A stretch of DNA of 64,000 nt, taken from NCBI GenBank assembly GCA_940337035.1, contig OW679197.1, forward strand, positions 61,773,903-61,837,902. The letters run 5' to 3'. Each line of letters starts with the position of its first letter. Position 1 is the stretch's first letter. Below the pieces are notes generated by a model. That model ran no database searches. It was not told the DNA's origin and saw nothing but the letters and a program-made list of their open reading frames with translations. A program made the position numbers and the translations under genes. Positions 21,860 through 31,804 of the stretch are shown one piece after another. Source of the DNA: Agriotes lineatus. Lineage: Eukaryota > Arthropoda > Insecta > Coleoptera > Elateridae.

Positions 21860-22720
21860 ATGGGCATAACCGGACAATTTTCATAACCGAATTATTTGCA
21901 TTCGAATCATATTAATAACCGATTTATTATTTGCATAATCATTCGAATCAATTTTGGCTCTCGATTCGTTTTGATTAAGTCAGCCGGTTTGCCGGTTGGC
22001 GGTTCACCGTCATCTGCATCGGCATCGTAACTTGCAGATAGCAGAGAAACTCAGTTAATCGTTAATTATAATAATTGTATAAATGATTTTTATTTAATTT
22101 CTAAAGAGTTTAAACCATTGAGAATAGCTATATCAATACTAATCATAAAGAAATTATAAATATGCGAATACAAAGTATCTATTGAATCTATTTTTAGTTC
22201 CTAACATTCTCTAGTAGGCACCCTTCCCTTTTCGCTTGCACATCATACCGGTATATTTTAGAATCCATAATTTATCTACGTTCAGCCTTCCGCGGTTCTA
22301 AGAACGCACACTTAAAATTTTCAACATCGAAATCCGCTTCTTGTCCCGACTGCTCCGTTATTAAAAATTAAATATAAATCTGTTACGATATTGAAAAATC
22401 TTATTTCGCTTTCTGTTTAATTTAGACCGTTATAAATTAATACCAACACAGCTTCGGCAAATCTGATACTCAGCAGAACGTTATCTTTAAAAGGAACGGC
22501 CCCATAAATTTAACTGGTCGACTGGGAGTCTCAAATGTCTTAATAACATCAACAAGCAGCGGCGAGCCTCACTTGGGTCAACCAAGTACATACGTAGAAA
22601 AGGTTATATGAGTTATGAAATGAATGACGTATTATTTACAGAATTCCGATCACTCGCAGGTCGCTGAGACGCCGCACAAATACTTGGAACGAAAACCGAG
22701 TTTATTTTATTTACTAGCAT
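21860..22720. other. Non-coding spacer
   Basis: No protein motif was seen. The start reads TAGTGATGGGCATAACCG, which resembles hAT-type termini, but I found no matching inverted end, so no element is called. Confidence 0.35.

Positions 22721-22721
<1 letters not shown>

Positions 22722-22766
<45 letters not shown>
22722..22766. repeat. (AT)n microsatellite at Penelope-like 3' end
   Basis: An uninterrupted AT dinucleotide run flanks the left arm of the Penelope-like inverted arrangement. A matching run flanks the right arm. Confidence 0.95.
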
Positions 22767-22771
<5 letters not shown>

Positions 22772-22892
22772 TTACGAAGGTTTTCGCGGCTGATATGTAT
22801 TAAAGGTAAACATTTCAGGGTGTCATACCGCTTAATAAATTCGAAGATTTCTCCAACTGGTTGAAGAACATCTTGAATGGCACTTGGAGTTG

Positions 22893-22940
22893 GACGACGT
22901 TTCGACGAAATCACATTCGTCATTTTCAAGTCCTTGTAGT
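22893..22940 (-). ncRNA. Degenerate hammerhead-like motif, left Penelope arm
   Basis: The minus strand reads CTTGAAAAT, then helix II GACGA...TCGTC, then GAAACGTCGTCC. Helix II and GAAAC followed by a GTC are intact, but the CTGANGA core is altered (a T insertion, and A where G is expected). It lies 3' of the coding end, as in Penelope-like elements. It is probably inactive. Confidence 0.4.
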
Positions 22941-23471
22941 AGTCCTGGTTTGGCTTCTAGTTATGCGGCAACACGACGGACTGTCAACTTGATGTACAGC
23001 TGACTGAATAGGTTGTTTATCAATTACTGTGGCAACTAGCATCGAGGGAGCTGTACTGCTAGAACGGATGGCTGGTGTTCGTAGAGAATGGTCGGCCGTT
23101 GCTTGTAGTAACGTTGGTAACCACGATGCAGGTAATCGGCTTGTGTCGTCGCGGGTGTTCATACAATTCGGACGTTTCACGATTTCGATGGCTTCTCGTA
23201 TGATGCATGCGTTTTTGTGTTCGACGCTGACAATGCTCTTGGTGTTTTCGAAATCAATCTTGTGCGAAGTATCCCATATATGATGCACTAGCGATGAAGA
23301 GTGTTCCATCTTCTTAACATAATTCTGATGTTCCTCCTTGCGTGCCTTTATTCTCCGGTTGGTGTGGCCTATGTAGCTGCTATCGCAATCCCGACACGGT
23401 ATCTCGTAGACTCCTTGCATCGTGGTTACCAACGTTACTACAAGCAACGGCCGGCCATTCTCTACGAACAC
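22926..23471 (-). pseudogene. Penelope-like GIY-YIG endonuclease, C-terminal part
   Basis: The protein contains GVYEIPCRDCDSSYIGHTNR, with a G-V-Y..Y-I-G core and the CxxC-type cysteines seen in Penelope-like elements. It is followed by RRIKARKEEHQNYV and a histidine-rich LVHHIWDTSHKIDFENTK, then IIREAIEIVKRPNCMNTRDD with the conserved glutamate helix. The remaining tail is serine/threonine-rich. In these elements the domain is thought to nick target DNA. The first 18 codons (before about 23415) come from the inverted right arm rather than the natural upstream sequence. The domain itself therefore lacks its RT partner and begins abruptly. The frame from 23415 to 22926 is intact. Confidence 0.88.
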
Positions 23472-23741
23472 CAGCCATCCGTTCTAGCAGTACAGCTCCC
23501 TCGATGCTAGTTGCCACAGTAATTGATAAACAACCTATTCAGTCAGCTGTACATCAAGTTGACAGTCCGTCGTGTTGCCGCATAACTAGAAGCCAAACCA
23601 GGACTACTACAAGGACTTGAAAATGACGAATGTGATTTCGTCGAAACGTCGTCCAACTCCAAGTGCCATTCAAGATGTTCTTCAACCAGTTGGAGAAATC
23701 TTCGAATTTATTAAGCGGTATGACACCCTGAAATGTTTACC

Positions 23742-23747
<6 letters not shown>
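23416..23747 (+). pseudogene. Inverted partner copy of Penelope-like 3' region
   Basis: The plus strand encodes the same tail as the minus-strand element (ASWLPTLLQATAGHSLRTPA, then RITRSQTRTTTRT), a stop, then a frame beginning KMTNVISSKRRPTPSAIQDV. It is 5'-truncated relative to the GIY-YIG domain. Only small differences from the other arm are visible, for example A-G-H for A-D-H. Confidence 0.85.
23615..23655 (+). ncRNA. Degenerate hammerhead-like motif, right Penelope arm
   Basis: Identical to the motif on the minus strand at 22893-22940: helix II GACGA/TCGTC, then GAAACGTC, with the same two departures from the CTGANGA core. The same departures in both arms mean they pre-date the duplication. 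Confidence 0.4.

Positions 23748-23791
<44 letters not shown>
23744..23791. repeat. (AT)n microsatellite between Penelope and HINE-like elements
   Basis: The AT run directly joins the right Penelope arm to the start of the second 165-bp-repeat element. Confidence 0.95.
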
Positions 23792-23793
<2 letters not shown>

Positions 23794-24487
23794 GACTTGT
23801 CCGTCTGGGACGCTTTTTCAGCAGCCAAACCGTAAGAGATAGAGAAAAAAGTTATTAAAGTTATATGTTTGGAATGGTCATGTCAGGTCCGAAACCGAAT
23901 TTCAGTCACGTGACACTTCCGGTTTTCGAGAAATCACGTGATTTCCGTCCGTCCGGGACGCTGGTCCGTCCGGGACGCTGTTTCAGCAGCCAAACCGTAA
24001 GAGATAAAGAAAAAAGTTATTAAAGTTATATGTTTGGAATGGTCATTTCAGGTCAGGAACCGAATTTCAGTCACGTGACACTTCCGGTTTTCGATAAATC
24101 ACGTGATTTCCGTCCGTCCGGGACGTTGGTCCGTCCGGGACGCTGTTTCAGCAGCCAAACCGTAAGAGATAGAGAAAAAAGTTATGAAAGTTATATGTTT
24201 GGAATGGTCATGTCAGGTCAGGAACCGAATTTCAGTCACGTGACACTTCCGGTTTTCGAGAAATCGCAAAAAAGACCGTTTTTCAAATAGAACGCGTATT
24301 AAATAAAAACTGTTTCAGCAGCCAAACGGAGCTGCGACCCTCTGCGCCTTAAAACCTCGATCGGTTAGGCAACCACTTTGACACCTTCCAGGTCTGGGTA
24401 CAGTTTTTATTTAATACGCGTTCTATTTGAAAAACGGTCTTTTTTGTTTTTTTAAATGAGACATTTGTCTCACTGGTCTGCTAGTAT
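23790..24487 (+). mobile_element. Helentron/HINE-like element with 165-bp repeats, copy B
   Basis: It starts AATAGACTTGTCCGTCTGGG, carries about 2.9 units of the 165-bp repeat (landmark TTTCAGCAGC at 23816, 23981 and 24146), and then the unique 3' segment. It ends with the GAGACATTTGTCTC hairpin, a short spacer and CTAG followed by T. It differs from copy A by repeat number and by an extra internal 46-bp perfect inverted repeat (24267-24312 against 24401-24446). Its 5' end lies directly against the (AT)n tract. No gene is carried. Confidence 0.62.
24267..24446. repeat. 46-bp perfect inverted repeat with 88-bp loop
   Basis: The unique 3' segment of the HINE-like element is present twice in opposite orientation, at 24267-24312 and 24401-24446, with no mismatch that I can see. 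Between them is an 88-bp segment that includes CAGCAGCCAAAC of the repeat unit and otherwise unknown sequence. Copy A has only one version. Confidence 0.9.
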
Positions 24488-24489
24488 TA

Positions 24490-25685
24490 GTAATAATAGT
24501 ATGAAATTTCAAAATGTTATAATGACATTTAAAATTAGAATATTTAAGTAACATCAAGGGTTGCCTAAATATATGGTTGCTAAGATATGGCCTATAGTTG
24601 CATGGTTACCAAGAGTTTGAGGGAGAAAGAATTTGACAGGTCCCTTGGGAGTTATGAGTAGCCTTTCATATTTTGTTTCTATGACGAAAATGTACAATAT
24701 CACGTTGCTAGTAAATAAAAGCTATTTCATGTGGTTTAATATAATCATATAAAATAATATTGCGTATATTACTGTATATTTTGTCGATATTAATAACTTA
24801 AATGCAGAAAACAGTATCTAGTTTTGCCCCACTAAACACAGTTTTTTGGTGCCCCGATAGGGTGAAAGCTATTTTTAGTAATTACGCATCACATACAATT
24901 TCGTCTTATTATAATATTTATTCTTTTCTCAATTAATTAATTACATCATCACATCATGGTAGTATGTTAAAACCAAGTTATATTTAAACACTGCTATGTT
25001 ATTGACGAATTTTACACTTTAATAAATCTTATAATTCGATGGATGCTGGAAAAAATTAGTTTTGAAATGAAATTTAAATTTGAATTAACAGCCGTGTCAT
25101 GTACGAGCAAAATATTTTCCATCGTATGAGTCTGTAATAAACCGAACATTTTTAACATTTTGTAGTTAGTAGCAAAACTTGAGTTCGTTGCAGTTTAGAA
25201 AGAAGTATTTCCACGTGTGTAGGTGCTCAACGTGCAAGTTAGATTCTTTTGTAATTTTGCTGGCGAAAGCAATCGGCTTGAGGGAAAATATTCGAACAGC
25301 ATTAAAAATCCAACTCTATAGCCGTTGAAATGTGAAGCAAATAGCAAAAGTGGGCATTCTACGAGAAAAGTTGCGATATTTACGACGTTTATAGCTTGAA
25401 GGCCGCCTAGAAAAAACATCAACGGAAATGAGATTATTTGATTTGATGTAAGGATTTGTTGTGGCTCGCAAACAGATATAAAGCCACTCAACATTATGCA
25501 TGCCGGAATTATAAAAATCTAGGGCGGCCCTACTTATTCTAGAGATATTTGTTTTGAATTTTTGGTAATAAAACTATGAGACGTGATATGAATTGTAGTG
25601 GCATTCAAAAATTCATATCTGTGTAGTTAGATACACTATTATAAACATATGTGTATTTGTAAATAAATTAAATAAAGAATACATT
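24490..25685. other. AT-rich non-coding DNA, nothing recognised
   Basis: No recognisable gene or transposon protein. A 99-codon minus-strand open frame at 25195-25494 has no motif and overlaps a 61-codon frame, so it is probably incidental. Confidence 0.4.
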
Positions 25686-25689
25686 ATAA

Positions 25690-26261
25690 AGGGTGATTTA
25701 TAATGAGTGAAACAAACTTCGAAATTTTGTTGGGGGGAGGGGAATTTTAAGTGAAAAATGCACTTGTTAGTTGAAAAATTCAAAGTTAATATTTGACTAT
25801 TAGTTGTTTGTTATAAAATCATAAAGGTAATAATTAACAATTGTTTAGATTTTTGCCTTTGGGGTCATCAACAGCTAGTCTACAGTGTTGACATAAATAG
25901 GTACTCGTGCACAGTTACTCCAAAACATAATTAAGGCAAATCAAATTAGAAATGAATGTGCCGAAGTTTATGATTCGATGAATCGCAGGTGTCAGGCTCA
26001 AGGGGCACACTTTGAGCACTCGTACACTCTTGTTTGTCTTTACATTAAATGTTAATTATAAGTTCATACCATATGTTTTATTATTTTTTTAAATATAACT
26101 ATATGTTAGGCTTCCCTATTTACTACTACACTAATATAACTGTGATCTGTTGCAATTCTGTAACTAATTGGAAGACGACCTATATTCATACGACATTTTT
26201 TGCTCAAAATGTCTTCCGAAATAAGCTGTCAAACTCTAGTACACTTATTATAAATCACCCT
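25690..26261. mobile_element. 572-bp TIR element
   Basis: The left end AGGGTGATTTATAATGAGTG (25690-25709) is matched by the right end CACTTATTATAAATCACCCT (26242-26261), a 20-bp inverted repeat with one mismatch. No transposase is encoded; a 107-codon open frame at 26049-26372 crosses the right boundary and is not element-specific. The family is undetermined, and no clear target duplication is seen. Confidence 0.65.
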
Positions 26262-26264
26262 GTA

Positions 26265-27550
26265 TCAGATGTTTGTGCAGACTTGGTAGAGACTAATAAA
26301 AAGAGAAGTCCTTATAAGCACGTTGTTACGTGTAATTTATCATTTAGATACAGTCAAGTTTTGTTTGTATAATTTTTCGTTTAAATACATATAGATGCAG
26401 TTGAGAGGTTTCGAATGACCTGCAGTTTCTAAGTGTGTATTTGGTTGTATACTCATTTTTGCATTTTTGGGACGTTTTGGAAAAACTTTGAATTTTAGGG
26501 GATTATAATAATTTTCAAAAGAGAATGTGAGTACGATTTCCAGCTCCCATTTTATGAGACTGATTTCGTGAGATTATTTCCTTCTGGAGCTGCATGTGAT
26601 TTGGAATTTTCACTTCATGTGGATAATGTAAATTCCAAAATTATTGGTGAATTCTGTTGATCAGCCTTAGGAAATGCTGTGTGAAATTGCCAGAATGAAG
26701 CCAGTTATGCTGAGATAATACTATATTTCTGCAATATTACTCACTCGAGGCAGCCTTGCAACTCTGGTATGTTCTTTGTAGTTCCGTCTGAACAGCGAAT
26801 TCGAAATTGTGCGATTTTAGGTCTCCTCGTATTTCTTTTGCGTCTTATTCGTACAAAATTCTGCATGTGCTCTCCCTGTGGCATTGATGTCGCTTGCTAA
26901 AGCACCTGGAAGACCAACCCCCACACAGTTCTGAGCATCCTCAACTCATGTGGTAGGCTTCGAATACACGTCTTTTCCCCAGTGTGACAGCTCTCAGAAG
27001 TTCGAACCAATGTGTCTTTTCCCCAGTGTAAAAGTTAGAGAGATTCCTGTCGCACATGAGGTTGCATATTCGTTGCACAGCATGTCCGAGTATAGCTGCC
27101 CTGTATAGCTGCTTTGACGAAGCCGTTTTATGCTGCGAAATTCTGTGTAATTGCGATGTTCACCTCGTGCAATTATTGATGCGGAATAGGTTATTTTCAA
27201 TTTAAATTGGCTATCCTGCCTGTTAGCAGTTTTGGTCGCGTTCAAGTGCCTCAACACTTTGAAATTTAATTATCTTTTTCGAGGATTTACCGGGAATTTA
27301 AACATTAAAATTAACCTGTAGGTTTTCTGGTTTGGACTGTCTCAAACCAGTGGCACTTCCGGACACCCCCCCCCCCCACATTCCTGCTCAGGAACTAGCT
27401 GGCGAAAATTTGCTACACTACGAGATAATTCCTGAACCGCCGTGTTGTAATTCTCTTTTTCTTTTTCTTTTGTGCACAGAAAAATTCCCCGTGTAGCAAA
27501 TAACAACTTGATCCAAAATGTTTTTATTCATTGACAAAAGAATGAGTTTT
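26265..27550. other. Non-coding, nothing recognised
   Basis: I see no coding motif. A poly-C run lies at about 27367-27377. Confidence 0.4.
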
Positions 27551-27559
27551 CTTCCCGCC

Positions 27560-27930
27560 AATTAGTGGTACCTATTCTTGATTGCTTCGTGCCATATGTT
27601 GAGGTTTTTTGACAAGTGTGTACAGCACTTCCAATATTTTTGTTTATCACCTCTTTGGAGGCGTCAACCCATCGTTTAGCGAAACATCCTCTTTTTCGTC
27701 TTTCCTCTGTCGTTGATGTTCCCGAACAACGTTAATATGCGACTATATACGATGCTCGAAAGGCTTCGTGGAAGTCTTTTGCCATTATGAACGCATACGT
27801 TTCTACAGCGAAGTATGCACAGTGGTCCTAGCATTCTTTTCCACACTTCCATAGTGTTGCGTTCTTTGGTCCACATAGCATACAGAAAAATTGAATAAAC
27901 CACAGCAGTGGAAAAGCCTTATCTTCATGT
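27560..27930 (-). pseudogene. LINE relic, C-terminal domain
   Basis: The minus strand reads VVYSIFLYAMWTKERNTMEV and WKRMLGPL, then RLPRSLSSIVYSRILTLFGN, then after a frameshift RKRGCFAKRWVDASKEV. The order matches the C-terminal region of RTE/craft-type LINEs (.VFSIFLYG.ETWTL, W..RMLRI, LS.IV..RIL.FFGH, GRS..RW.D). At least one frameshift lies near 27690. No RT domain is retained. Confidence 0.72.
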
Positions 27931-28435
27931 TGTACGCTATATTCTTTTGGCGCTAGAACCTATTTGCTTGAGAAATACAAACAGCTATAACTAGTTGAAT
28001 ACGTCACAGAATATCAAGTTCACAATTCTTCGAGTTAGTGATCGTGGATTCAGGATATATTAACATATTGACAACTTTGTATTGATCTATTTAAATATAT
28101 GTTTGATGGGCATTGAATAAACAATAATTATTTTCGTTTTCTTGTAATTTATATTAAAGCTGTGCTAAATAAATGTGCGCTTTACCCCAAATGCCTGGCA
28201 ATTACTTGCATCGCCTGCAAATTTCAAATATGAGATTTAAGTTCTTCTTAGCTTTACGGACACGGAGGAATGTCAATCTCTCAGAACGTGGAACGTTGTA
28301 AATTCGCTATAGATTGTAAACAGAAGACGAGAGAAAATTTCTTGTAGTATGATTTAAAATCTACTCTAACTAATGCGTTCGAAAGCTTTAGTATAGTTAC
28401 AAAAGCAGGTATGAACGGGAACATAATATTCTCTC

Positions 28436-30025
28436 ATATCACTTGGTACAGTATCAAACTGCTTTAATGACACTCACGGATGACCGAGTGCCGAATACTA
28501 ATTCTGTCCAGGAAACGTCCACACCTACCCTAAAAATCGCACAAAACAGATTAAAGGCCACGGCTCGAATACGCTCAGGGAGATGGGATTGGTCTCCGAA
28601 ACGGTACGCCACACGACAAGCGTGACAGTATATATAAAGTGTTACAATATAAATGGGCGCCACAAGATTCAACCGGGGAGAACCCACGCTTAACCGAACC
28701 TTGAAAGCCAAACGGGGTAGAATACTCAGGTACTAACTCTAGAGACAGTAGTGTAGCGACAAGCACGCCAACCTACCTGCAACACTTATACACCACTTTC
28801 GGGCCTCACCTTACATCGATCTTGACACAGTGACTGAGTCACCCTGTAAACAAACATGCACAAATACAAGGAAAAATCATAAGTTAAATACAGTAAACAT
28901 ATCTATTAGGCCACACTCATGGCCGAAAATTTACAGCGGTACCGACGTGGTCGGCATGTACAACAATCTTGCAGTTATAAGGGTTAAGACCAAACGAAAT
29001 GAAGCCCAGCTAGAAGACGCCTTAACTAAGCAATATTACTCATAACTATGGCGGACAAAGCCCAAGTGCTGGCTCGTACAACAAAGGTTAAATTTTGTCA
29101 GTGGGTGTACCCCGCCTTGATTAAACGGAGGACGGCAAATATGTTAGTTTTAATTACAGTTAAATGCCAGCTTGCGGCAAAACAAGTTTGAAAGGTCAGG
29201 CCGAGCTTAGAACACAAATGCTGAATTTGTACGTAAATGTACCAGGCTTTGATTAAGCGGCGGACGGCAAATATGTTAGTTTAAATATAACAAAGTGCAG
29301 GCTACCGTAATTAGTGGATTGGCCTCAATGAGTGGCGTTGCTTGTTGTAGGCGGCGACGATTATCGCTATCACTGCTGTTGTCGTGATGTGGGTGGAAAA
29401 AGCGACGTCCAAAAAGTCCCATGCATTATTCGCGGGATGAGATGTGCTATGCCTCCTTGAAAATCACAAACATCGGCGTGGCAGGTAAATAGCTCACTCG
29501 GAATGGATCCCGCCTCAAAAGACGCATTAATCAGAGCAACAGGCCTCTACATTTAATGAGTGGCGTAAGCCAACGAAACGGACACCACCAGCAAACACCG
29601 TCTGACTCAAAACACAAGCCACGATTTTAACCCAAGCTTCCTGTCTCGCGCGTGCCAGATGCAACCAATAGGAAAAAGTAACTTCGCATGACAACGACGA
29701 AGCCGGCTCGATGCCAGAGCGATCAACTTATCTTTTTAATATTTAAAGGAAGGTATCTCACTTGCTCTTATTGACTGTGTTTCTGAAAATGTTGAAAACA
29801 AGCATTGTTACACGCGATGGGACTAACAGCTGAAAATACGACTACCTAGAGATTTGAGGGATACTCCAGGCTTTTAAATGAAGCCAAAAGCCACGTCCGT
29901 CTTTGAGTTTTTGTTTGATGCAAAAATCTAAAGAATTATATGATAAAATAAGACGGGAACGGACCCGATATACAGGCAGACTCGCCAACTTTGTACCAAA
30001 ACTGCTCCAAATGGTCACGGACCTA
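28436..30025 (+). repeat. 1.5-kb dispersed repeat, copy 2
   Basis: This is the inverted counterpart of 8310-9840. Shared segments run the full length, from ACAGTATCAAACTG through TGACTGAGTCACCCTGTAAA to GATATACAGGCAGACTCG. An ATG at 29556 starts M-S-G-V-S-Q-R-N-G-H-H-Q-Q, parallel to M-S-G...N-G-H-H-Q-Q in copy 1. The copies are diverged by substitutions and small indels, so they are old. The class is unknown. Confidence 0.6.
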
Positions 30026-30064
30026 TTGCAATTAAATATGGCCTAACACACTTACGAAATTTTA

Positions 30065-30375
30065 CGCCAATAAACTCAGAAAATAAGAACACAACCAAGA
30101 GCAATGAAACAAGCTTCGGAATGAAATAAGAAATGCAGGGTTTAGAAGAATTACATACATTATAGTATAAGTGGCAAACATGAATGGCGTTGGATAGGAC
30201 ATGTAACTGGAAAAATAAGTAGAGGCGAGTAGTAACGGAATGGACGCCAAGACAAACGAAGATAAATATAGGGCGATTCCAGGAAAGTAGACGATATTAA
30301 AAGTATTGCAAGTAAACAGTAATTACGAGTAACAAGAGAGAGTACAGTGGAAAAGAGAACAGTACAGAGGTAGTA
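30065..30375 (+). pseudogene. LINE relic, RTE-type C-terminus
   Basis: The plus strand reads KIRTQPRAMKQASE, a stop, decayed sequence, then HEWRWIGHVTGKISRGE and TEWTPRQTKINIGRFQESRR in adjoining frames. This matches the RTE tail (LRTTQRAMERA..., KWRWIGHV.R, EW.PR..KR..GRP..RW). Several stops and a frameshift are present. It begins just beyond the right end of the 1.5-kb repeat. Confidence 0.75.
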
Positions 30376-30429
30376 GTATTTATTACATATAGAGTTTATT
30401 TAGAAATCGGTGCTAGCTGCTCTAGGTAG

Positions 30430-30590
30430 AATAGTCTATACGCTTTTAATCTATCTCGTCTAATCCCACTTTGTTTAATGTCATTTTATCTAATTCCATT
30501 TCGTTTAATGCCAATTCATCTAATGGCACCTTTTGTCTAATACTAGTTCATTCAAAGACCCATTTTGTCTAATAACTACCTTTCAGCCTA
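30430..30590 (+). repeat. Degenerate 14-17 bp array (GTCTAATGCCATTTT type)
   Basis: About ten loose repeats of a TCTAATnCCA(T/C)TTT motif occur in a row. A reverse-orientation array of the same motif lies at 33860-33985. Confidence 0.65.
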
Positions 30591-30832
30591 TAAAAAACCA
30601 ACTCGAGCAGCATTTTTTAATGGATAAGTTTCAGCTTTTCTCGAGAAGATGAGGCAGCCAATTTGTTAATTAATTTTTCGCTCTAATAGTCCATTCGTTG
30701 ATAATGTTAGCGTTTCTCTACCTCAGTAGTTCCTTTAGAACAATTTGTAATTAATTAAATCATGTCGCTATTTGTAGACACTCTTGAGGCTATAAGGTGT
30801 TACTAAAATGGCAGAAAACTGCACATTCTTCG

Positions 30833-31150
30833 TAAAATTTTGAGTTGAAAATCTTAACACTAAAATGTTGGATTGCTTTTAATGAGCCTTCGAGAGCGGT
30901 AGATAAAAACATTTTTTATTCGGGTAAAGTACACTTTTTGTTCTAAATACGTTAAAATTTGCATGATACCATAATTTTACATTTTAAACAACTTTCCACC
31001 ATCATATTTTGACGTATTTAAAATAGAAAAAGCACTTTATCTGAAAAAAAAAGTTTTTTTATCTACCGCTCGTGAGGCCTCATGAAGACCAATCCTACAT
31101 TTTGGTATCAAGATTTCTTCTGTAAAAGGCTTTACTCAAAATTTTTCTTG
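30833..31150. repeat. Imperfect foldback, arms of about 135 bp
   Basis: The two halves pair imperfectly. GAGCGGTAGATAAAAA near 30893 is matched by TTTTTATCTACCGCTC near 31055, and AAAATGTTGGATTG near 30862 by a complement near 31096. The loop lies around 30970-31000. The right end touches the dispersed repeat at 31.1 kb. Confidence 0.7.
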
Positions 31151-31800
31151 CAAGTGGACGTTGTGACATAAACAATTTTAAAACTCAAAGGAATATTAAG
31201 GTAAAAATATCTTCACGTTCGTAATAATACTGAAACAATAAACTCAAACAGTCGGCAATGCGATTAAATCAATTTTAAATAAGGTAATTGTTATCGGAAA
31301 TGGGATTCGAACTACAGAGCCTGTAAACGCGAATTTAACTCCGGGTGCCTGATCCACGGGCTCATCGAGAACCTCTTCTGGCTTTGCGATGCGTGGCTGT
31401 TTTTTTATAGAACCGACTTGTTCAAACTTTTTGACTCTTTTGCGACATTACCTGTATTTTTTGGGCCCCATTTTCGTCAAGTGTAAAGCCTGACCTATGT
31501 GCAAATTTGTACTTTTATCTAGTTCTCCTAAAAATAAACAAAATTTTATTTTTAAGGTGCTCAGCCTGTATATATTTGTCCAAAATATTCTCGGTTTTAT
31601 GCCAGGTAGCCATATAATCTGCATGTAAAATATCGTCTTCCTCCAACAAATACTTTTTGAGTTATGCCGCCAACAGACATAATTGAGAAACCTTCTCCGT
31701 CATCTGGGAACCCTGAAACGTGAAGACATGAAGAAATCTCGGAAGGTAATTTTTTCGTGATTACAATACTTCTCTAGTCTTTTAGGCGAGGGACGTAAAA
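31100..31800 (-). repeat. Dispersed repeat with tRNA-like segment, copy 2
   Basis: Homologous to 15985-16708 and in the same orientation. The internal tRNA-like part on the minus strand has GATGAGCCCGTGGATCAGGC (box A-like) and TAGTTCGAATCCC (box B). It lacks the (GACA)n expansion of copy 1. Confidence 0.62.
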
Positions 31801-31804
31801 TCTA

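Larger units (their letters stand above)
22799..23747. mobile_element. Penelope-like element in inverted arrangement
   Basis: Two nearly identical arms of about 332 bp (22799-23130 minus, 23416-23747 plus) are inverted around a unique centre (23131-23415). The left side continues into the centre as one minus-strand reading frame with a GIY-YIG domain. The right arm is therefore a second, 5'-truncated copy of the same 3' region in opposite orientation. Both 3' ends abut (AT)n tracts. Inverted, truncated partner copies forming pseudo-LTRs are a known property of Penelope-like elements. No RT domain is left. Confidence 0.85.

Noticed and set aside
21855..21960. hAT-like terminus TAGTGATGGGCA
   Set aside because: No complementary end or 8-bp duplication was found in the downstream sequence.
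25195..25494. 99-codon minus-strand open frame with hydrophobic stretches
   Set aside because: No motif, no signal of codon bias, overlaps another frame; likely chance.
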